Shown here piece after piece: positions 47,124-55,909 of a DNA stretch of 64,000 nucleotides. This DNA comes from Nitrogeniibacter mangrovi (GTDB taxonomy: Bacteria > Pseudomonadota > Gammaproteobacteria > Burkholderiales > Rhodocyclaceae). How positions within the stretch are numbered: the stretch's first letter is position 1; each line of letters starts with the position of its first letter. The notes beneath the pieces were generated by a model that saw only the letters and a program-made list of their open reading frames with translations, was not told the origin of the DNA and did not search any database. A program made the translations under genes and the position numbers. The stretch lies in assembly GCF_010983895.1 (NCBI RefSeq), contig NZ_CP048836.1, positions 3,534,001-3,598,000 of the forward strand. The letters are read 5' to 3'.

Positions 47124-47297
47124 GGCCGAACCCGCTCGATCAATCCAGCGGGCGCCAATCCATCAGACGCTCGATTTTGACCATTGAAACGCACCATACG
47201 ACCTGCCTGATCAGCACGCAAATATCCAGAATATGGCTCATTAGAACCAATAACCCGACAAATCACCAAGCACATTCAAGCTGCCAAGGAAACGAAA

Positions 47298-48170
47298 ATG
47301 ATCACTTCATGCATCCAGCACCTGGGTCGTGCCGCCGTGCTCTCCGCGTGTCTCACGAGCGCCGCCACTGCCGCCACCCCCACCCCCGCCCCCTCAACGG
47401 AGAAACCCATGTCCAATACCGAAAAAGTCGTCGCCCTGCTCAAGAGCATCGAAACGGGTGACACCGCCCCCGTGGCCTACATCAACCCCGCCCGCTACAC
47501 CCAGCACAATCTGGCGGTCGGTGACGGCCTGGCCGGCTTCGGCGCGGTGCTTCAGGCGCTGCCGCCCGGCAGTGCCCGCGTCAACACGGTGCGCGCCTTC
47601 GCAGACGGGGATTACGTCTTCACCCACACCGAATACAACTTCTTCGGCCCCAAGATCGGCTTCGATATCTTCCGCTTCGACAACGGACAGATCGTGGAGC
47701 ATTGGGACAACCTGCAGGTCACGCCCGAGGCCCCCAACCCGTCGGGCCGTTCGATGATCGACGGCCCCACGCAGAGCGAAGCCCTGGAGAAGACGGAAGA
47801 GAACAAGGCGCTGGCACGGCAGTTTGTCGAAGACATTCTGATCGGCGGCAAGATGGCCCAGCTTCAGCAGTACTTCGACGGCGACCACTACATTCAGCAC
47901 AACCCGCAGATCGCCGACGGGCTGAGCGGCCTCGGCGCCGCGCTTGAGGCCATGGCCAAGCAAGGCATCCAGATGGAATACGACCGGATCCACAAGGTGC
48001 TTGGCGAAGGCAACTTCGTGCTCGCGGTCAGCGAAGGCTCGCTGGGCGGCACCCATACCGCGTTCTACGACCTCTTCCGCATCGCCGATGCCAGGATCGC
48101 CGAACATTGGGATGTCATCGAAGCCATCCCGCCGCGCGCCGAGTGGAAGAACGACAACGGCAAGTTCTGA
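47298..48170 (+). CDS. Exported protein with two tandem NTF2-like (SnoaL-type) domains
   Basis: The 290-residue product has a signal peptide (about residues 1-25, ending SAATAA). Its two halves resemble each other: residues about 43-150 and 165-285 both contain the pattern YxQHNxxxxDGLxGxGAxLxA, a run of GxxVxAxxxG, and a FDIFRFxxGxIxEHWD signature (first copy FDIFRFDNG, second YDLFRIADA). That makes it a tandem duplication of the SnoaL/NTF2-like fold, in which H/D residues often form a catalytic or binding pocket. The function is unknown. It is divergent from an AraC regulator and ends in a GC hairpin. Confidence 0.8.
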   Translation: MITSCIQHLGRAAVLSACLTSAATAATPTPAPSTEKPMSNTEKVVALLKSIETGDTAPVAYINPARYTQHNLAVGDGLAGFGAVLQALPPGSARVNTVRAFADGDYVFTHTEYNFFGPKIGFDIFRFDNGQIVEHWDNLQVTPEAPNPSGRSMIDGPTQSEALEKTEENKALARQFVEDILIGGKMAQLQQYFDGDHYIQHNPQIADGLSGLGAALEAMAKQGIQMEYDRIHKVLGEGNFVLAVSEGSLGGTHTAFYDLFRIADARIAEHWDVIEAIPPRAEWKNDNGKF

Positions 48171-48195
48171 GCCCTCCGGTTCCGGGTCGTTCACC

Positions 48196-48224
48196 GCGCC
48201 CCGGAGCCCACGCGGCCGGGGCGC
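48196..48224 (+). terminator. GC hairpin after the NTF2-like gene
   Basis: A perfect 9-bp stem (48196-48204 with 48216-48224) lies 25 nt after the stop codon. No T tract follows, so it is a weak terminator candidate. Confidence 0.35.
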
Positions 48225-48355
48225 CCGCGGGCGGCGCTCCCGGCCATTGAAACGTCATCATCGGCAACACACGTCCTGATCAGCCGGCGCTGACACGCGA
48301 ACGGGCGAGAAACTGGGTAAAGTTGGGCTGACAGCCACTCGACCCGATCCGCCGC

Positions 48356-49387
48356 ATGCGCCCTCGCCACATCATCCGACTGCTGCTCGTTCCCATCCGC
48401 GCCGCCATCAAGACGCTCTCGGACCGCTGCACCACCTACGCGGCGGCACTGGCCTACTACTCGGCCTTTTCGCTCGCCCCGATCCTGGTGCTGGCGGTCT
48501 CGGTGGCCGGCCTGTTCTTCGGGGAAAAAGCCGCCAGCGGCCGCATCGTCGGCGAGCTGCAATCGCTGATCGGGCCCGATGGCGCGGCACTGGTCCAGCG
48601 CCTGATTGCCGCCAGCGCCCAGTCGGGCGACGGCCTGATGGCCACGCTCATCAGTACCGGCGTCATGCTGCTCGGTGCCACCGGCCTGTTCATGCAGATG
48701 GGCCACGGCTTCGAAGCGGTCTTCGGCCGTCCCAACCAATCGCGCGCCGCCTGGGTGAACCTGCTCATGGCCCGCCTCAAGGGCCTGACCGTGGTGTTCG
48801 GCATCGGCTTTCTGCTCATGGTCTCGCTGGTGGCCAGCGCCGCCATCGTGGCGGTGGGCGAGTTCGCCACCCGCGGCATGACGGCCCTGTTGTGGCTGGC
48901 CTCCATCCTGCAGCTGGCCATCACCATCAGCCTGCAGAGCGTCATGATCGCCATCCTCTACCGGGTGCTCATTCCGGCGCGCCTGACCAAGAAATCGCTG
49001 CTCGCCGGCGCCATGGTCACGGCGGTACTGTTCGAGGTGGGCAAATGGGGCGTCGGCCTTTACATGGGCCGCGCCGGGCTGGACAGCACCTTCGGGGCCG
49101 CCGGCTCACTGGCGGTCATTCTGGTGTGGGTCTACTACGTGTCGCTGATCCTGCTTTACGGCTCGGAGATCACCTACCAGCTCGACCGCCTCGATCGCAT
49201 CGATGGGCGGATCATTCGCCATCCGAAGAAAAAACAGCGCAAGGCCGATGTGGCCGCGGCAAGACAGCGCCAGGTCGCCGACGCGCTGCGCGCGGACGAA
49301 AACACGCCGGAGCTGCTCAAGCCCACCGCCGCCCGACCGCTCACCCCGGCCGTAAAAGCCCGGGAGCAGGTCAGCCCGGACGCGTGA
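48356..49387 (+). CDS. YihY/BrkB family inner-membrane protein
   Basis: The 343-residue protein has six predicted membrane segments within residues 25-265 and the YihY/BrkB signatures TYAAALAYYSAFSLAPILVLAV near the start and the GAAGSLAVILVWVYYVSLILLYGSEITY stretch near residue 250. The C-terminal 75 residues are cytoplasmic, basic and polar. The old name ribonuclease BN for this family is wrong; its true role is unknown, with suggested links to transport or virulence. It precedes the MotA-like gene by 56 nt. Confidence 0.88.
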   Translation: MRPRHIIRLLLVPIRAAIKTLSDRCTTYAAALAYYSAFSLAPILVLAVSVAGLFFGEKAASGRIVGELQSLIGPDGAALVQRLIAASAQSGDGLMATLISTGVMLLGATGLFMQMGHGFEAVFGRPNQSRAAWVNLLMARLKGLTVVFGIGFLLMVSLVASAAIVAVGEFATRGMTALLWLASILQLAITISLQSVMIAILYRVLIPARLTKKSLLAGAMVTAVLFEVGKWGVGLYMGRAGLDSTFGAAGSLAVILVWVYYVSLILLYGSEITYQLDRLDRIDGRIIRHPKKKQRKADVAAARQRQVADALRADENTPELLKPTAARPLTPAVKAREQVSPDA

Positions 49388-49443
49388 CGCATCCAACGAA
49401 ACCGGGGCCGCCAACTGCGCTAGACTGAACGCCATCGCCCACG

Positions 49444-50529
49444 ATGGAGTCGACGCCGATGGAGCCCCAGGTGTTCACCCGGCCCGCCCGGGCCACGACA
49501 TGGATGAGCCTGTTTCTCGCCCTGGTCGCCGCACTGGCGGCCATTCTGGCGCCGCAGCTGGCCGATGCCTTCCTGGCCAACATCGCCTTCAACAGCCTGA
49601 TCCTGCTGGTGCTCGCGGTGGGCATCGGCGTCAATCTGCGCCAGGTGTGGCGACTGCAGCGTGAAGTGCTGTGGGTGGACGATTTCGCCCGGCGGCCCGA
49701 CGCACCGGCCTCGAGCGCCCGGGCGGTGTTGCTGGCACCGATGGCGCGCCTGCTCAGCTCTCGCGAGCGCGGCCGCTTCCATCTCTCGCCGGCCTCCATG
49801 CGCTCCATTCTCGACAGCGTGCAGATCCGCCTCGAGGAACAGCGCGACCTGTCCCGCTACCTCATCGGCCTGCTCATCTTCCTCGGCCTGCTCGGCACCT
49901 TCTGGGGGCTGCTCGCCACCATCCGCTCGGTGGGCGACATCATCGGCTCCATGAGCGGGGGCGCCGATCCGGTCGCCATGTTCGATGCCCTCAAGACCCG
50001 GCTCGACGCGCCCCTGTCGGGCATGGCCACCAGCTTCTCCACCTCCCTGTTCGGGCTCGCCGGCTCGCTCGTGGTGGGCTTTCTCGACCTGCAGTCGGGC
50101 CATGCCCAGAACCGCTTCTACAACGAGCTGGAGGAGTGGCTCTCGCACATCACCCGCCTGCCCGGCGGCGCCCTCGGCGAGGGCGAAGGCGGCAGCGTGC
50201 CGGCCTATGTTCAGGCGCTGCTGGAACAGACCGCCGAGAGCCTCGAGCGCATGCAGCGCTCCGCCTCCGAGGCGGACCGCGAACGGCGCCAGACCAGCGA
50301 ACAGCTCGGTGAGCTCAACAGCCAGCTCAACCGCCTGGCCGACCTGCTCACCCGCGAGTCGCGCGATCTGGTCGCCATGACCGAGTCGCAGGACGAGCTG
50401 CGCGGCTTCATCCGCCAGATGGCCCAGCACCCGGCCCAGGCCAACGCCCTGTCCGAAGACATCCGCGCCGAACTGCGCCTGCTCTCGCGCACCATCGCCG
50501 CGGCCCTCGACGGACGCAAGGCCGACTGA
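49444..50529 (+). CDS. MotA/TolQ/ExbB-like proton channel subunit with coiled-coil tail
   Basis: The 361-residue inner-membrane protein has about four membrane segments (residues 18-38, 42-62, 140-160, 190-215); the third and fourth carry the MotA/TolQ/ExbB-type residues (LIFLGLLGTFWGLLATI and GMATSFSTSLFGLAGSLVVGFL). After residue 250 a long charged helix (about 250-345) predicts a coiled coil. Its stop overlaps the start of the MotB-like gene by one base (TGATG), so the two are made together, like stator units. No flagellar, tol or exb gene is near. An alternative start ATG at 49459 would remove five residues. Confidence 0.82.
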   Translation: MESTPMEPQVFTRPARATTWMSLFLALVAALAAILAPQLADAFLANIAFNSLILLVLAVGIGVNLRQVWRLQREVLWVDDFARRPDAPASSARAVLLAPMARLLSSRERGRFHLSPASMRSILDSVQIRLEEQRDLSRYLIGLLIFLGLLGTFWGLLATIRSVGDIIGSMSGGADPVAMFDALKTRLDAPLSGMATSFSTSLFGLAGSLVVGFLDLQSGHAQNRFYNELEEWLSHITRLPGGALGEGEGGSVPAYVQALLEQTAESLERMQRSASEADRERRQTSEQLGELNSQLNRLADLLTRESRDLVAMTESQDELRGFIRQMAQHPAQANALSEDIRAELRLLSRTIAAALDGRKAD

Positions 50530-51635
50530 TGGCCGCCCTGTCGCGCCGCCGCCGGACGCTCGACTTCTGGCCGGGCTTCGTGGACGCGCTCGCCGCGCTG
50601 CTGATGGTGATGATCTTCGTGATCCTCATCTTCACCATCGGCCAGTTCGTGCTCAGCGACGCGGTCAGCGGGCGCGACCGCGCCATCGCCCGCCTCAACG
50701 CCGATCTGGCCACCCTCGCCAAGCAGCTGAGTCTGGCCACCGACGCCCGCACCCAGGCCGAGGCCCAGCTCGCCGAGCTGTCGGCGAGCCTGGCCCAGGC
50801 GCAGGGCAGGCAGAAGCAGCTCACCCTCGACCTGCAGCAGTCCGAATCGAAACGCCAGTCCGCCGAAGAGGACGCGGCCCGGCTGGTCAACGACATCGCC
50901 GCGCTGCAACGCCTCAAGGCCGATCTCGAGGCCGAGGTGGCGCGCCTGGGCACCGCCCTCGACACCAGCGAGGGCAAGCTCAAGGAGCAGAGCGAGGTCT
51001 CCGAGCGGGCGCTGGCCCAGGTGGAATTGCTCAATCGCCAGCTGGCCGCCGTACGCACCCAGCTCGAGACCCTGAACAACGCCCTCGATGCCGCCAAGGC
51101 GGCCGCCCGCGACAAGGACCTGAAGATCGAGGCACTGGGCAAGGAGCTCAACCTCGCCCTCGCCCAGAAGGCGCGCGAGCTGGCGCGCTACCGCTCCGAG
51201 TTCTTCGGCCGCCTGCGCGAAGTGCTGGGCCAGCGCGACGACATCCAGATCGTCGGCGACCGCTTCGTGTTCTCCAGCGAGGTGCTGTTCGACAGCGCCT
51301 CGGACGCCGTCTCCGACAGCGGCCGCCAGCAACTGGCGCAACTGGCCACCACGCTCAAGACGCTCGCCAGGGAGATCCCCGACGACGTGCCCTGGGTGCT
51401 GCAGGTGGACGGCCACACCGACCGCCGCCCCATCCACACCGAGCGCTTTCCCTCCAACTGGGAGCTGTCCACCGCGCGCGCCATCGCCATCGTCAAGTTC
51501 CTGCGCGACCGGGGCATTCCGGCCAACCGGCTCGCCGCCACCGGCTACGGCCAGTTCCATCCGCTCGACCCGCACGACACCGCGGCGGCCTACGCCCGCA
51601 ACCGGCGCATCGAGCTGAAGCTCACCGCCCCGTGA
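50529..51635 (+). CDS. MotB/OmpA-like peptidoglycan-binding stator subunit with coiled coil
   Basis: The 368-residue protein has one N-terminal membrane segment (about residues 15-42, FWPGFVDALAALLMVMIF) with an aspartate (D19) at the place of the proton-binding residue of MotB-type stators, a coiled coil of about 180 residues (45-225), then a C-terminal OmpA domain (about 235-368) with the peptidoglycan-binding features DGHTDRRP and NWELSTARA...RRIELKL. The coiled coil is far longer than in flagellar MotB. With the MotA-like gene it forms a non-flagellar, proton-driven module of unknown task. Confidence 0.84.
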   Translation: MAALSRRRRTLDFWPGFVDALAALLMVMIFVILIFTIGQFVLSDAVSGRDRAIARLNADLATLAKQLSLATDARTQAEAQLAELSASLAQAQGRQKQLTLDLQQSESKRQSAEEDAARLVNDIAALQRLKADLEAEVARLGTALDTSEGKLKEQSEVSERALAQVELLNRQLAAVRTQLETLNNALDAAKAAARDKDLKIEALGKELNLALAQKARELARYRSEFFGRLREVLGQRDDIQIVGDRFVFSSEVLFDSASDAVSDSGRQQLAQLATTLKTLAREIPDDVPWVLQVDGHTDRRPIHTERFPSNWELSTARAIAIVKFLRDRGIPANRLAATGYGQFHPLDPHDTAAAYARNRRIELKLTAP

Positions 51636-51675
51636 CGCGCTTGGCCGAGCGCAACGGCATGATGAGAGGTACCGC

Positions 51676-52041
51676 ATGACCTACGAACTCGTGTGGGAAC
51701 CCCGCGGGGCCTACAAGCACTTCAGTGGCGTGGTGACCGCCGACGAATTCTTCGGCTCCATCGTCCAGTTCCAGAACCATCCCGACTTCGACACCGCCGA
51801 ATACAGCATCAACGACTTCAGCGATGTGGACGACTTCGAGATCCTCGACAAGGACGTGCGCCGATTCACCGCCTACGGCGCTGGCGCCGCGCTCACCAAT
51901 CCGCACCTCAAGATCGCCATCGTCGCCCGCGACGACAGGGTGCTGCGCCATGTGGCCACCTACCGCGACACCGGCCTGGCCCCCTTCCCCCTCGAAGTCT
52001 TCGACACCGTCGCCGACGCGCGCCGCTGGATCGGACGCTGA
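51676..52041 (+). CDS. Conserved small cytoplasmic protein of unknown function
   Basis: The 121-residue soluble protein (MTYELVWEPRGAYKHFSGVV) is acidic and has alternating helix and strand propensity, with a central DFSDVDDFEILDKDVRRFTAYGAGAA stretch in part. It may resemble the SpoIIAA/STAS-like fold by eye only (residues 8-110), but I do not claim the family. GAGAGG lies 6 nt before the ATG. It follows the stator-like pair by 40 nt in the same direction and may belong to that operon. Confidence 0.6.
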   Translation: MTYELVWEPRGAYKHFSGVVTADEFFGSIVQFQNHPDFDTAEYSINDFSDVDDFEILDKDVRRFTAYGAGAALTNPHLKIAIVARDDRVLRHVATYRDTGLAPFPLEVFDTVADARRWIGR

Positions 52042-52191
52042 GCTGGCACGAACTGGCGCCGACCGGGCGCCGCTTTCTATACTGCAGTGGAGTCGCGAGA
52101 CTCGAACGACAACAGCACTCTCGCCAGGGAGCGGCGCCTCGGCCACACGCCGGGGCAGTGAAACGCAAGCCAGCAAGGAGGAGTGACTGAC

Positions 52192-52389
52192 ATGAAGACC
52201 GTCACCGCGGCATACAGCACGGCGGACGCCGCCCGCAACGCCATGGACGAGCTGCTCGCCGATGGCATCGACCGGGAAAAGATCTTTCTCGACACCGCCA
52301 AGGCCGAGGTCAAGGTCATGATCCCGGACACCATCGAACGCGAGATCGCCGAGATCCTGAACCGGCACCAGCCGACCACCATGCACTGA
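52192..52389 (+). CDS. Small protein of unknown function (65 residues)
   Basis: The product MKTVTAAYSTADAARNAMDELL... shows a beta-alpha-beta pattern (about residues 2-40) with similarity by eye to the N-terminal fold of small general-stress proteins; this is weak. The AGGAGG at 52,176-52,181 serves either the ATG at 52192 (10-nt spacing) or a GTG at 52183 (too close), so the ATG is preferred. The gene is short but has normal codon use and a strong ribosome binding site, so it is probably translated. Confidence 0.55.
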   Translation: MKTVTAAYSTADAARNAMDELLADGIDREKIFLDTAKAEVKVMIPDTIEREIAEILNRHQPTTMH

Positions 52390-52463
52390 GCCGGCACGGC
52401 CGATCCGGAACGCAATCGGATCGGCCGTGGCGAGCCCCCGCCACGGATACCCCCCACGCCCGA

Positions 52464-53021
52464 ATGCGCGCCTCACTCACCGACTGGCTGATCCGGCATT
52501 CGAGCGGCCGCCTCGCCCTGGCGGCGCTGGCCGCCACCGTGCTGTTCATGCTGACCGTGGTGCCCGCGGGCGACGCCAAGGTCGCCGTGCACGCCGGCAC
52601 GGCCGGCCAGCCCGACACCTCGCTCCACTACACCGCGCAGGACCTGTACCGGATGGCCGGGCAGCTCGGCGCCGCAGGCCGGAGCGCCTACCTGGCGTCG
52701 CGCCTGGCCGGTTTCGACCTGTGCTTTCCCGCGCTCTACGGTGCCGGCCTGGCGCTGGCGCTGGGCTGGCTGGCCCGCGCCTTCGCCCCGGCGTCCGCTT
52801 GGCGGTGGATTCCCCTGCTGCCACTGGCAGCCGCACTCGCGGATTACCTGGAAAACGCCGCCGTCGCGCTGGTGATGCTGCGCTATCCGGCGCCCACCCC
52901 GGTCATCGACCAGCTCGCCGGGGGGCTGACCGCGCTCAAGTGGGCACTGGTCGGCGCGAGCCTCGTGGCGATCGTGGCCAGCGGCGTGTTCCGGCTCGCC
53001 CGAGGGCGATCGGACCCCTGA
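52464..53021 (+). CDS. Unknown inner-membrane protein (four predicted segments)
   Basis: The 185-residue product has hydrophobic segments at about residues 17-37, 85-105, 115-135 and 155-175, with a polar loop of about 45 residues after the first, predicted outside. No family is recognised. The gene is convergent with nirN and the stops are 7 nt apart, leaving no room for a separate terminator. Confidence 0.6.
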   Translation: MRASLTDWLIRHSSGRLALAALAATVLFMLTVVPAGDAKVAVHAGTAGQPDTSLHYTAQDLYRMAGQLGAAGRSAYLASRLAGFDLCFPALYGAGLALALGWLARAFAPASAWRWIPLLPLAAALADYLENAAVALVMLRYPAPTPVIDQLAGGLTALKWALVGASLVAIVASGVFRLARGRSDP

Positions 53022-53028
53022 TCCACGC

Positions 53029-54588
53029 TCAGTGGCTGGTGCCTTCGGACAGTCGCGTCTTGTTGAACACGTTGTACTTGCCGATGGGCTTGGAGGCCGG
53101 CAGGCGCTTGATCTCCTTCCACGTGCTCGCGTCGTAGAAGATGATCGCGCCGTCCTGCTCCATGAGGCTGGCGATGACGTAGCGGCCGTTGCGGTCGAAC
53201 TCCACATGGGCGAGCGTCTTGCCCGGCTCGCGCACCTGGCCGACGATCTCGAAGGTCTCCTTGTCGAGGATCTGCAGGGTGTCGTGATGGCTGGGGCTCA
53301 TCATGGAATCGATCCAGGCATAGCGGGACTTTTCGTGGCTGCGCATGAAGAAGCCCGGCCCCAGGGTCTTCACCTCCTTGAGCACCTTCCAGTCGGCCAT
53401 GTCGATGATGCTGATCTTGCCTTCCTTGAGGTTGGGCGAGGCCATCACGGTGCGCCCATGCCAATGCCAGGTGATGCCCGAGCCCAGGTGCGGCATGCCG
53501 CTGATGTCCAGGTCGGCGACCTTGCGGCGGATGTCGAGATTGACCACCTGGCCGCGACGGGTCTTGCGCGCGGTGCCCATCACCTCGGTGTAGTCCTGGG
53601 TGAAGAAGAAATCGTCGAGCACGTCGTCGAGCACCGTGCGGCGCGGGTTCAGGTAGCCGGGGATGAAGCCGCCTTCCTGGTACTGGTAGTCATGCACGTA
53701 GCCGGCGGCGATCGGCTCGGCCTTGGGGTCGTAACTGATCTCCCACACCTCGGGCACGTCCTTGAGCGCGGCCACGAAACTCTTGCGCGGCGCGGCGTCG
53801 TACACCGCCGAGACCCGCGAGCTCTTCTTGCCGTCCTTGTCCTTCACCTCGATGACCTTGAGCAGGTTCAGCTCGCCGTCGAGCAGCACCAGGGTGCGCG
53901 GCAGGTAATTGGCCACCGCCACCACCTTGCCGTCCTCCGACACCGCCACGTTGCGGGTGTTGATGCCGGCGCGCACTTCGACCACCGGGGTCAGGTTCCA
54001 GATGTCGTACTTGGTGATCCAGCCGTCGCGCGAGGCGAAATACACGAAGCGCCCGTCGGCGGTGAACTTCGGCCCGCCGTGCAGGGCATAGCGCGAGGCG
54101 AAGCGGTGGATGCGCTCCATCTTGTCGCCGTCGAGCACCGAGACATGGTGGTCGCCCTGCTCCACCACCAGGAACACGTTGAGCGGGTCGGCATCGAAGA
54201 CCGGCTTGTTCGGCAGCCGGGTGTCGTCCACATGCACGATGCGCGAGGCGCGGATCCGGTCCTCGCCCCAGGGCGGGATTTCGCCGGTGTCGGTGTAGAT
54301 CCACTTGGCGAGCGCGTCGATCTGCTCGCCCGAGAGCACCTGGCCGAAGGCCGGCATCTGGGTCGCGGTGCGCCCCTCGGCAATCACCGTTCGCGCCGCC
54401 GCCGGCTTGAGCCGGGCCAGGTTCTCGGGCAGCAGTGCCGGGCCCATCTGGCCGAGCCGGTCGGCGCCGTGGCAGCGGGCGCAGTGCTGCGCGAACAGCG
54501 CCGCGGGGTCGGCGGGCGCCTCGGCCTTGGCGAAGGCCGCGAACACGGAGATGGCCACCAGCACGACCACATGAATCAGTGTCTGCAT
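53029..54588 (-). CDS. nirN: NirN, periplasmic cytochrome with heme d1-type propeller
   Basis: NirN oxidises dihydro-heme d1 and hands heme d1 to NirS in the periplasm. The 519-residue protein has a signal peptide (cleavage after about residue 22), a cytochrome c domain with CARCH (C36, C39, H40) and a Met ligand in MPAFGQ, then the eight-bladed d1-type propeller (about 120-519). Compared with NirS the propeller has HLGSGITWHWHG in place of the [11 protein letters not shown] segment, as expected for NirN and not a second reductase. It starts 10 nt after nirJ, so nirJ-nirN are one unit. No later nir gene follows. Confidence 0.9.
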   Translation of the reverse strand: MQTLIHVVVLVAISVFAAFAKAEAPADPAALFAQHCARCHGADRLGQMGPALLPENLARLKPAAARTVIAEGRTATQMPAFGQVLSGEQIDALAKWIYTDTGEIPPWGEDRIRASRIVHVDDTRLPNKPVFDADPLNVFLVVEQGDHHVSVLDGDKMERIHRFASRYALHGGPKFTADGRFVYFASRDGWITKYDIWNLTPVVEVRAGINTRNVAVSEDGKVVAVANYLPRTLVLLDGELNLLKVIEVKDKDGKKSSRVSAVYDAAPRKSFVAALKDVPEVWEISYDPKAEPIAAGYVHDYQYQEGGFIPGYLNPRRTVLDDVLDDFFFTQDYTEVMGTARKTRRGQVVNLDIRRKVADLDISGMPHLGSGITWHWHGRTVMASPNLKEGKISIIDMADWKVLKEVKTLGPGFFMRSHEKSRYAWIDSMMSPSHHDTLQILDKETFEIVGQVREPGKTLAHVEFDRNGRYVIASLMEQDGAIIFYDASTWKEIKRLPASKPIGKYNVFNKTRLSEGTSH

Positions 54589-54598
54589 GACGGTGGCC

Positions 54599-55795
54599 TC
54601 AGGCGACGCGACGCGGATAGGGCGTCACGCCAAGGCGCTCGCCCCGGGCGTCGGCGGCCAGACCGATCTCGTCGTCGTCCAGGTAGCAGGCCGGATCTTC
54701 CTGCCAGGCGTCACCGGTGAGCTGCTGGGCGCGCACCCGGGTGTTGCCGCCGCAGATGTCGAAGTGGGCACAGCCGCCGCAGCGCCCCTTCACCTGTCGT
54801 GGCCGCGCCTTGAGCCCGGCCATGAGCGGGTCGGTGGTGTCGGCCCAGATCTCGCCGAACGGGCGCTCCTTGACGTTGCCGAGGGTGTGGTGCCACCACA
54901 TGGTGTCCGGATGGACCTTGCCCAGGTTGTCGATGTTGGCCACGTTCACGCCGCTGGCGTTGCCGCCCCACTGCACCAGCTTGGCACGGATGTGCTCGGC
55001 CTTGTCGGGGAAGCGCGCCGCCACCCACTTGAGGAAATACACCCCGTCGGCATCGTTGTTGCCGGTGGTGAACTCGCGCACCCGGCCGTCCTGCACATCC
55101 TGCCAGCAGGTCTCGAAGAGCAGGTCCATGGCCCAGCGGGTGAGCTGGTGCTGGGCGTCGTCCTTGCGGTTCTTGTTGCCGCGCCCGGCATAGTTCAGGT
55201 GCGAGAAGTAGAAGCGGTCGATGCGCTCGTCCGCGGTGAGCTGGAGCAGGCGCGGCAGATCCTCGGCATTGTCCTGGGTCATGGTGAAGCGCACCCCCAC
55301 CTTGACGCCCAGGTCGCGACACATCCGGATCCCGGCGAGCGACTCGTCGAAGGCCCCTGCCTTGCGCCGGAAGCGGTCGTGGGTGTCGGCGATGCCGTCC
55401 AGGCTCACGCCCACGTAGTTGAAGTCCACCGCCGCGATGCGCTCGATGTTGGCCTCGGTGATCAGGGTGCCGTTGGACGACAGCGCCGTGTAGAAGCCCA
55501 TGGCCTTGGCGCGATGGGCGATCTCGAAGATGTCCGGGCGCAGCAGCGGCTCGCCGCCGGAGAGGATCAGCACCGGCACCCGCGCGGCCTTGAGGTCGTC
55601 CATGACCGAGAACACCTGCGCGGTGTTCAGCTCGCCGGGAAAGTTCGTGTCCGCCGAGATGGAATAGCAGTGCTTGCAGGTCAGGTTGCAGCGGCGGATC
55701 AGGTTCCAGATCACCACCGGACCGGGCAGGTCGCGGCGCGGGCCCACGGGGGTGGGCTCGACCAGTTCATGCATGTATTGGGAGAGGCGAAACAT
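54599..55795 (-). CDS. nirJ: NirJ, radical SAM heme d1 biosynthesis enzyme
   Basis: NirJ replaces the propionates on rings A and B of the siroheme-derived precursor with oxo groups using radical SAM chemistry. The 398-residue protein has the radical SAM motif CNLTCKHC (C36, C40, C43), the GGEP loop (SGGEPLLRPD) and a C-terminal cysteine cluster (CGGCAHFDICGG and a later Cys) for a second Fe-S centre, as in SPASM-type enzymes. The start at 55795 (MFRLSQYMHELVEP) has AGGAG 8 nt upstream. The 114-nt gap upstream holds a good FNR/DNR-type box, so the gene likely has its own promoter. Confidence 0.93.
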   Translation of the reverse strand: MFRLSQYMHELVEPTPVGPRRDLPGPVVIWNLIRRCNLTCKHCYSISADTNFPGELNTAQVFSVMDDLKAARVPVLILSGGEPLLRPDIFEIAHRAKAMGFYTALSSNGTLITEANIERIAAVDFNYVGVSLDGIADTHDRFRRKAGAFDESLAGIRMCRDLGVKVGVRFTMTQDNAEDLPRLLQLTADERIDRFYFSHLNYAGRGNKNRKDDAQHQLTRWAMDLLFETCWQDVQDGRVREFTTGNNDADGVYFLKWVAARFPDKAEHIRAKLVQWGGNASGVNVANIDNLGKVHPDTMWWHHTLGNVKERPFGEIWADTTDPLMAGLKARPRQVKGRCGGCAHFDICGGNTRVRAQQLTGDAWQEDPACYLDDDEIGLAADARGERLGVTPYPRRVA

Positions 55796-55853
55796 GCCGG
55801 GGACTCCTCGAAAACGTTGGGACGATTGTCGCCCGTCCGACAAGGGCCCTGCG

Positions 55854-55867
55854 TTGATTGGGGTCAA
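55854..55867 (-). promoter_or_regulatory. FNR/DNR-type box upstream of nirJ
   Basis: TTGATTGGGGTCAA has half-sites TTGAT and GTCAA with N4 spacing. Its centre is 65.5 nt before the nirJ start, exactly the distance of the nirC box. On the minus strand GACAAT (55830-55825), 23 nt after the box, is a fair -10 in the spacing of activator class II sites. Confidence 0.7.
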
Positions 55868-55909
55868 ATGCAGCCGGGGTTGCCGTGCCGTGCCGCGACG
55901 CGCCGCGCC

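Noticed and set aside
48356-49387. Ribonuclease BN.
   Set aside because: That old name was transferred to this YihY/BrkB membrane family by error. The protein has six membrane segments and no nuclease motif.
49444-51635. The MotA/MotB-like pair as part of a Zorya anti-phage system.
   Set aside because: Zorya needs zorC/zorD or zorE beside zorAB. Only small unknown genes follow here, and neither is a helicase or nuclease.
53029-54588. A second nitrite reductase (nirS paralogue).
   Set aside because: The protein lacks the NirS segment [11 protein letters not shown], is next to nirJ and matches the NirN layout, so it is a heme d1 maturation protein.
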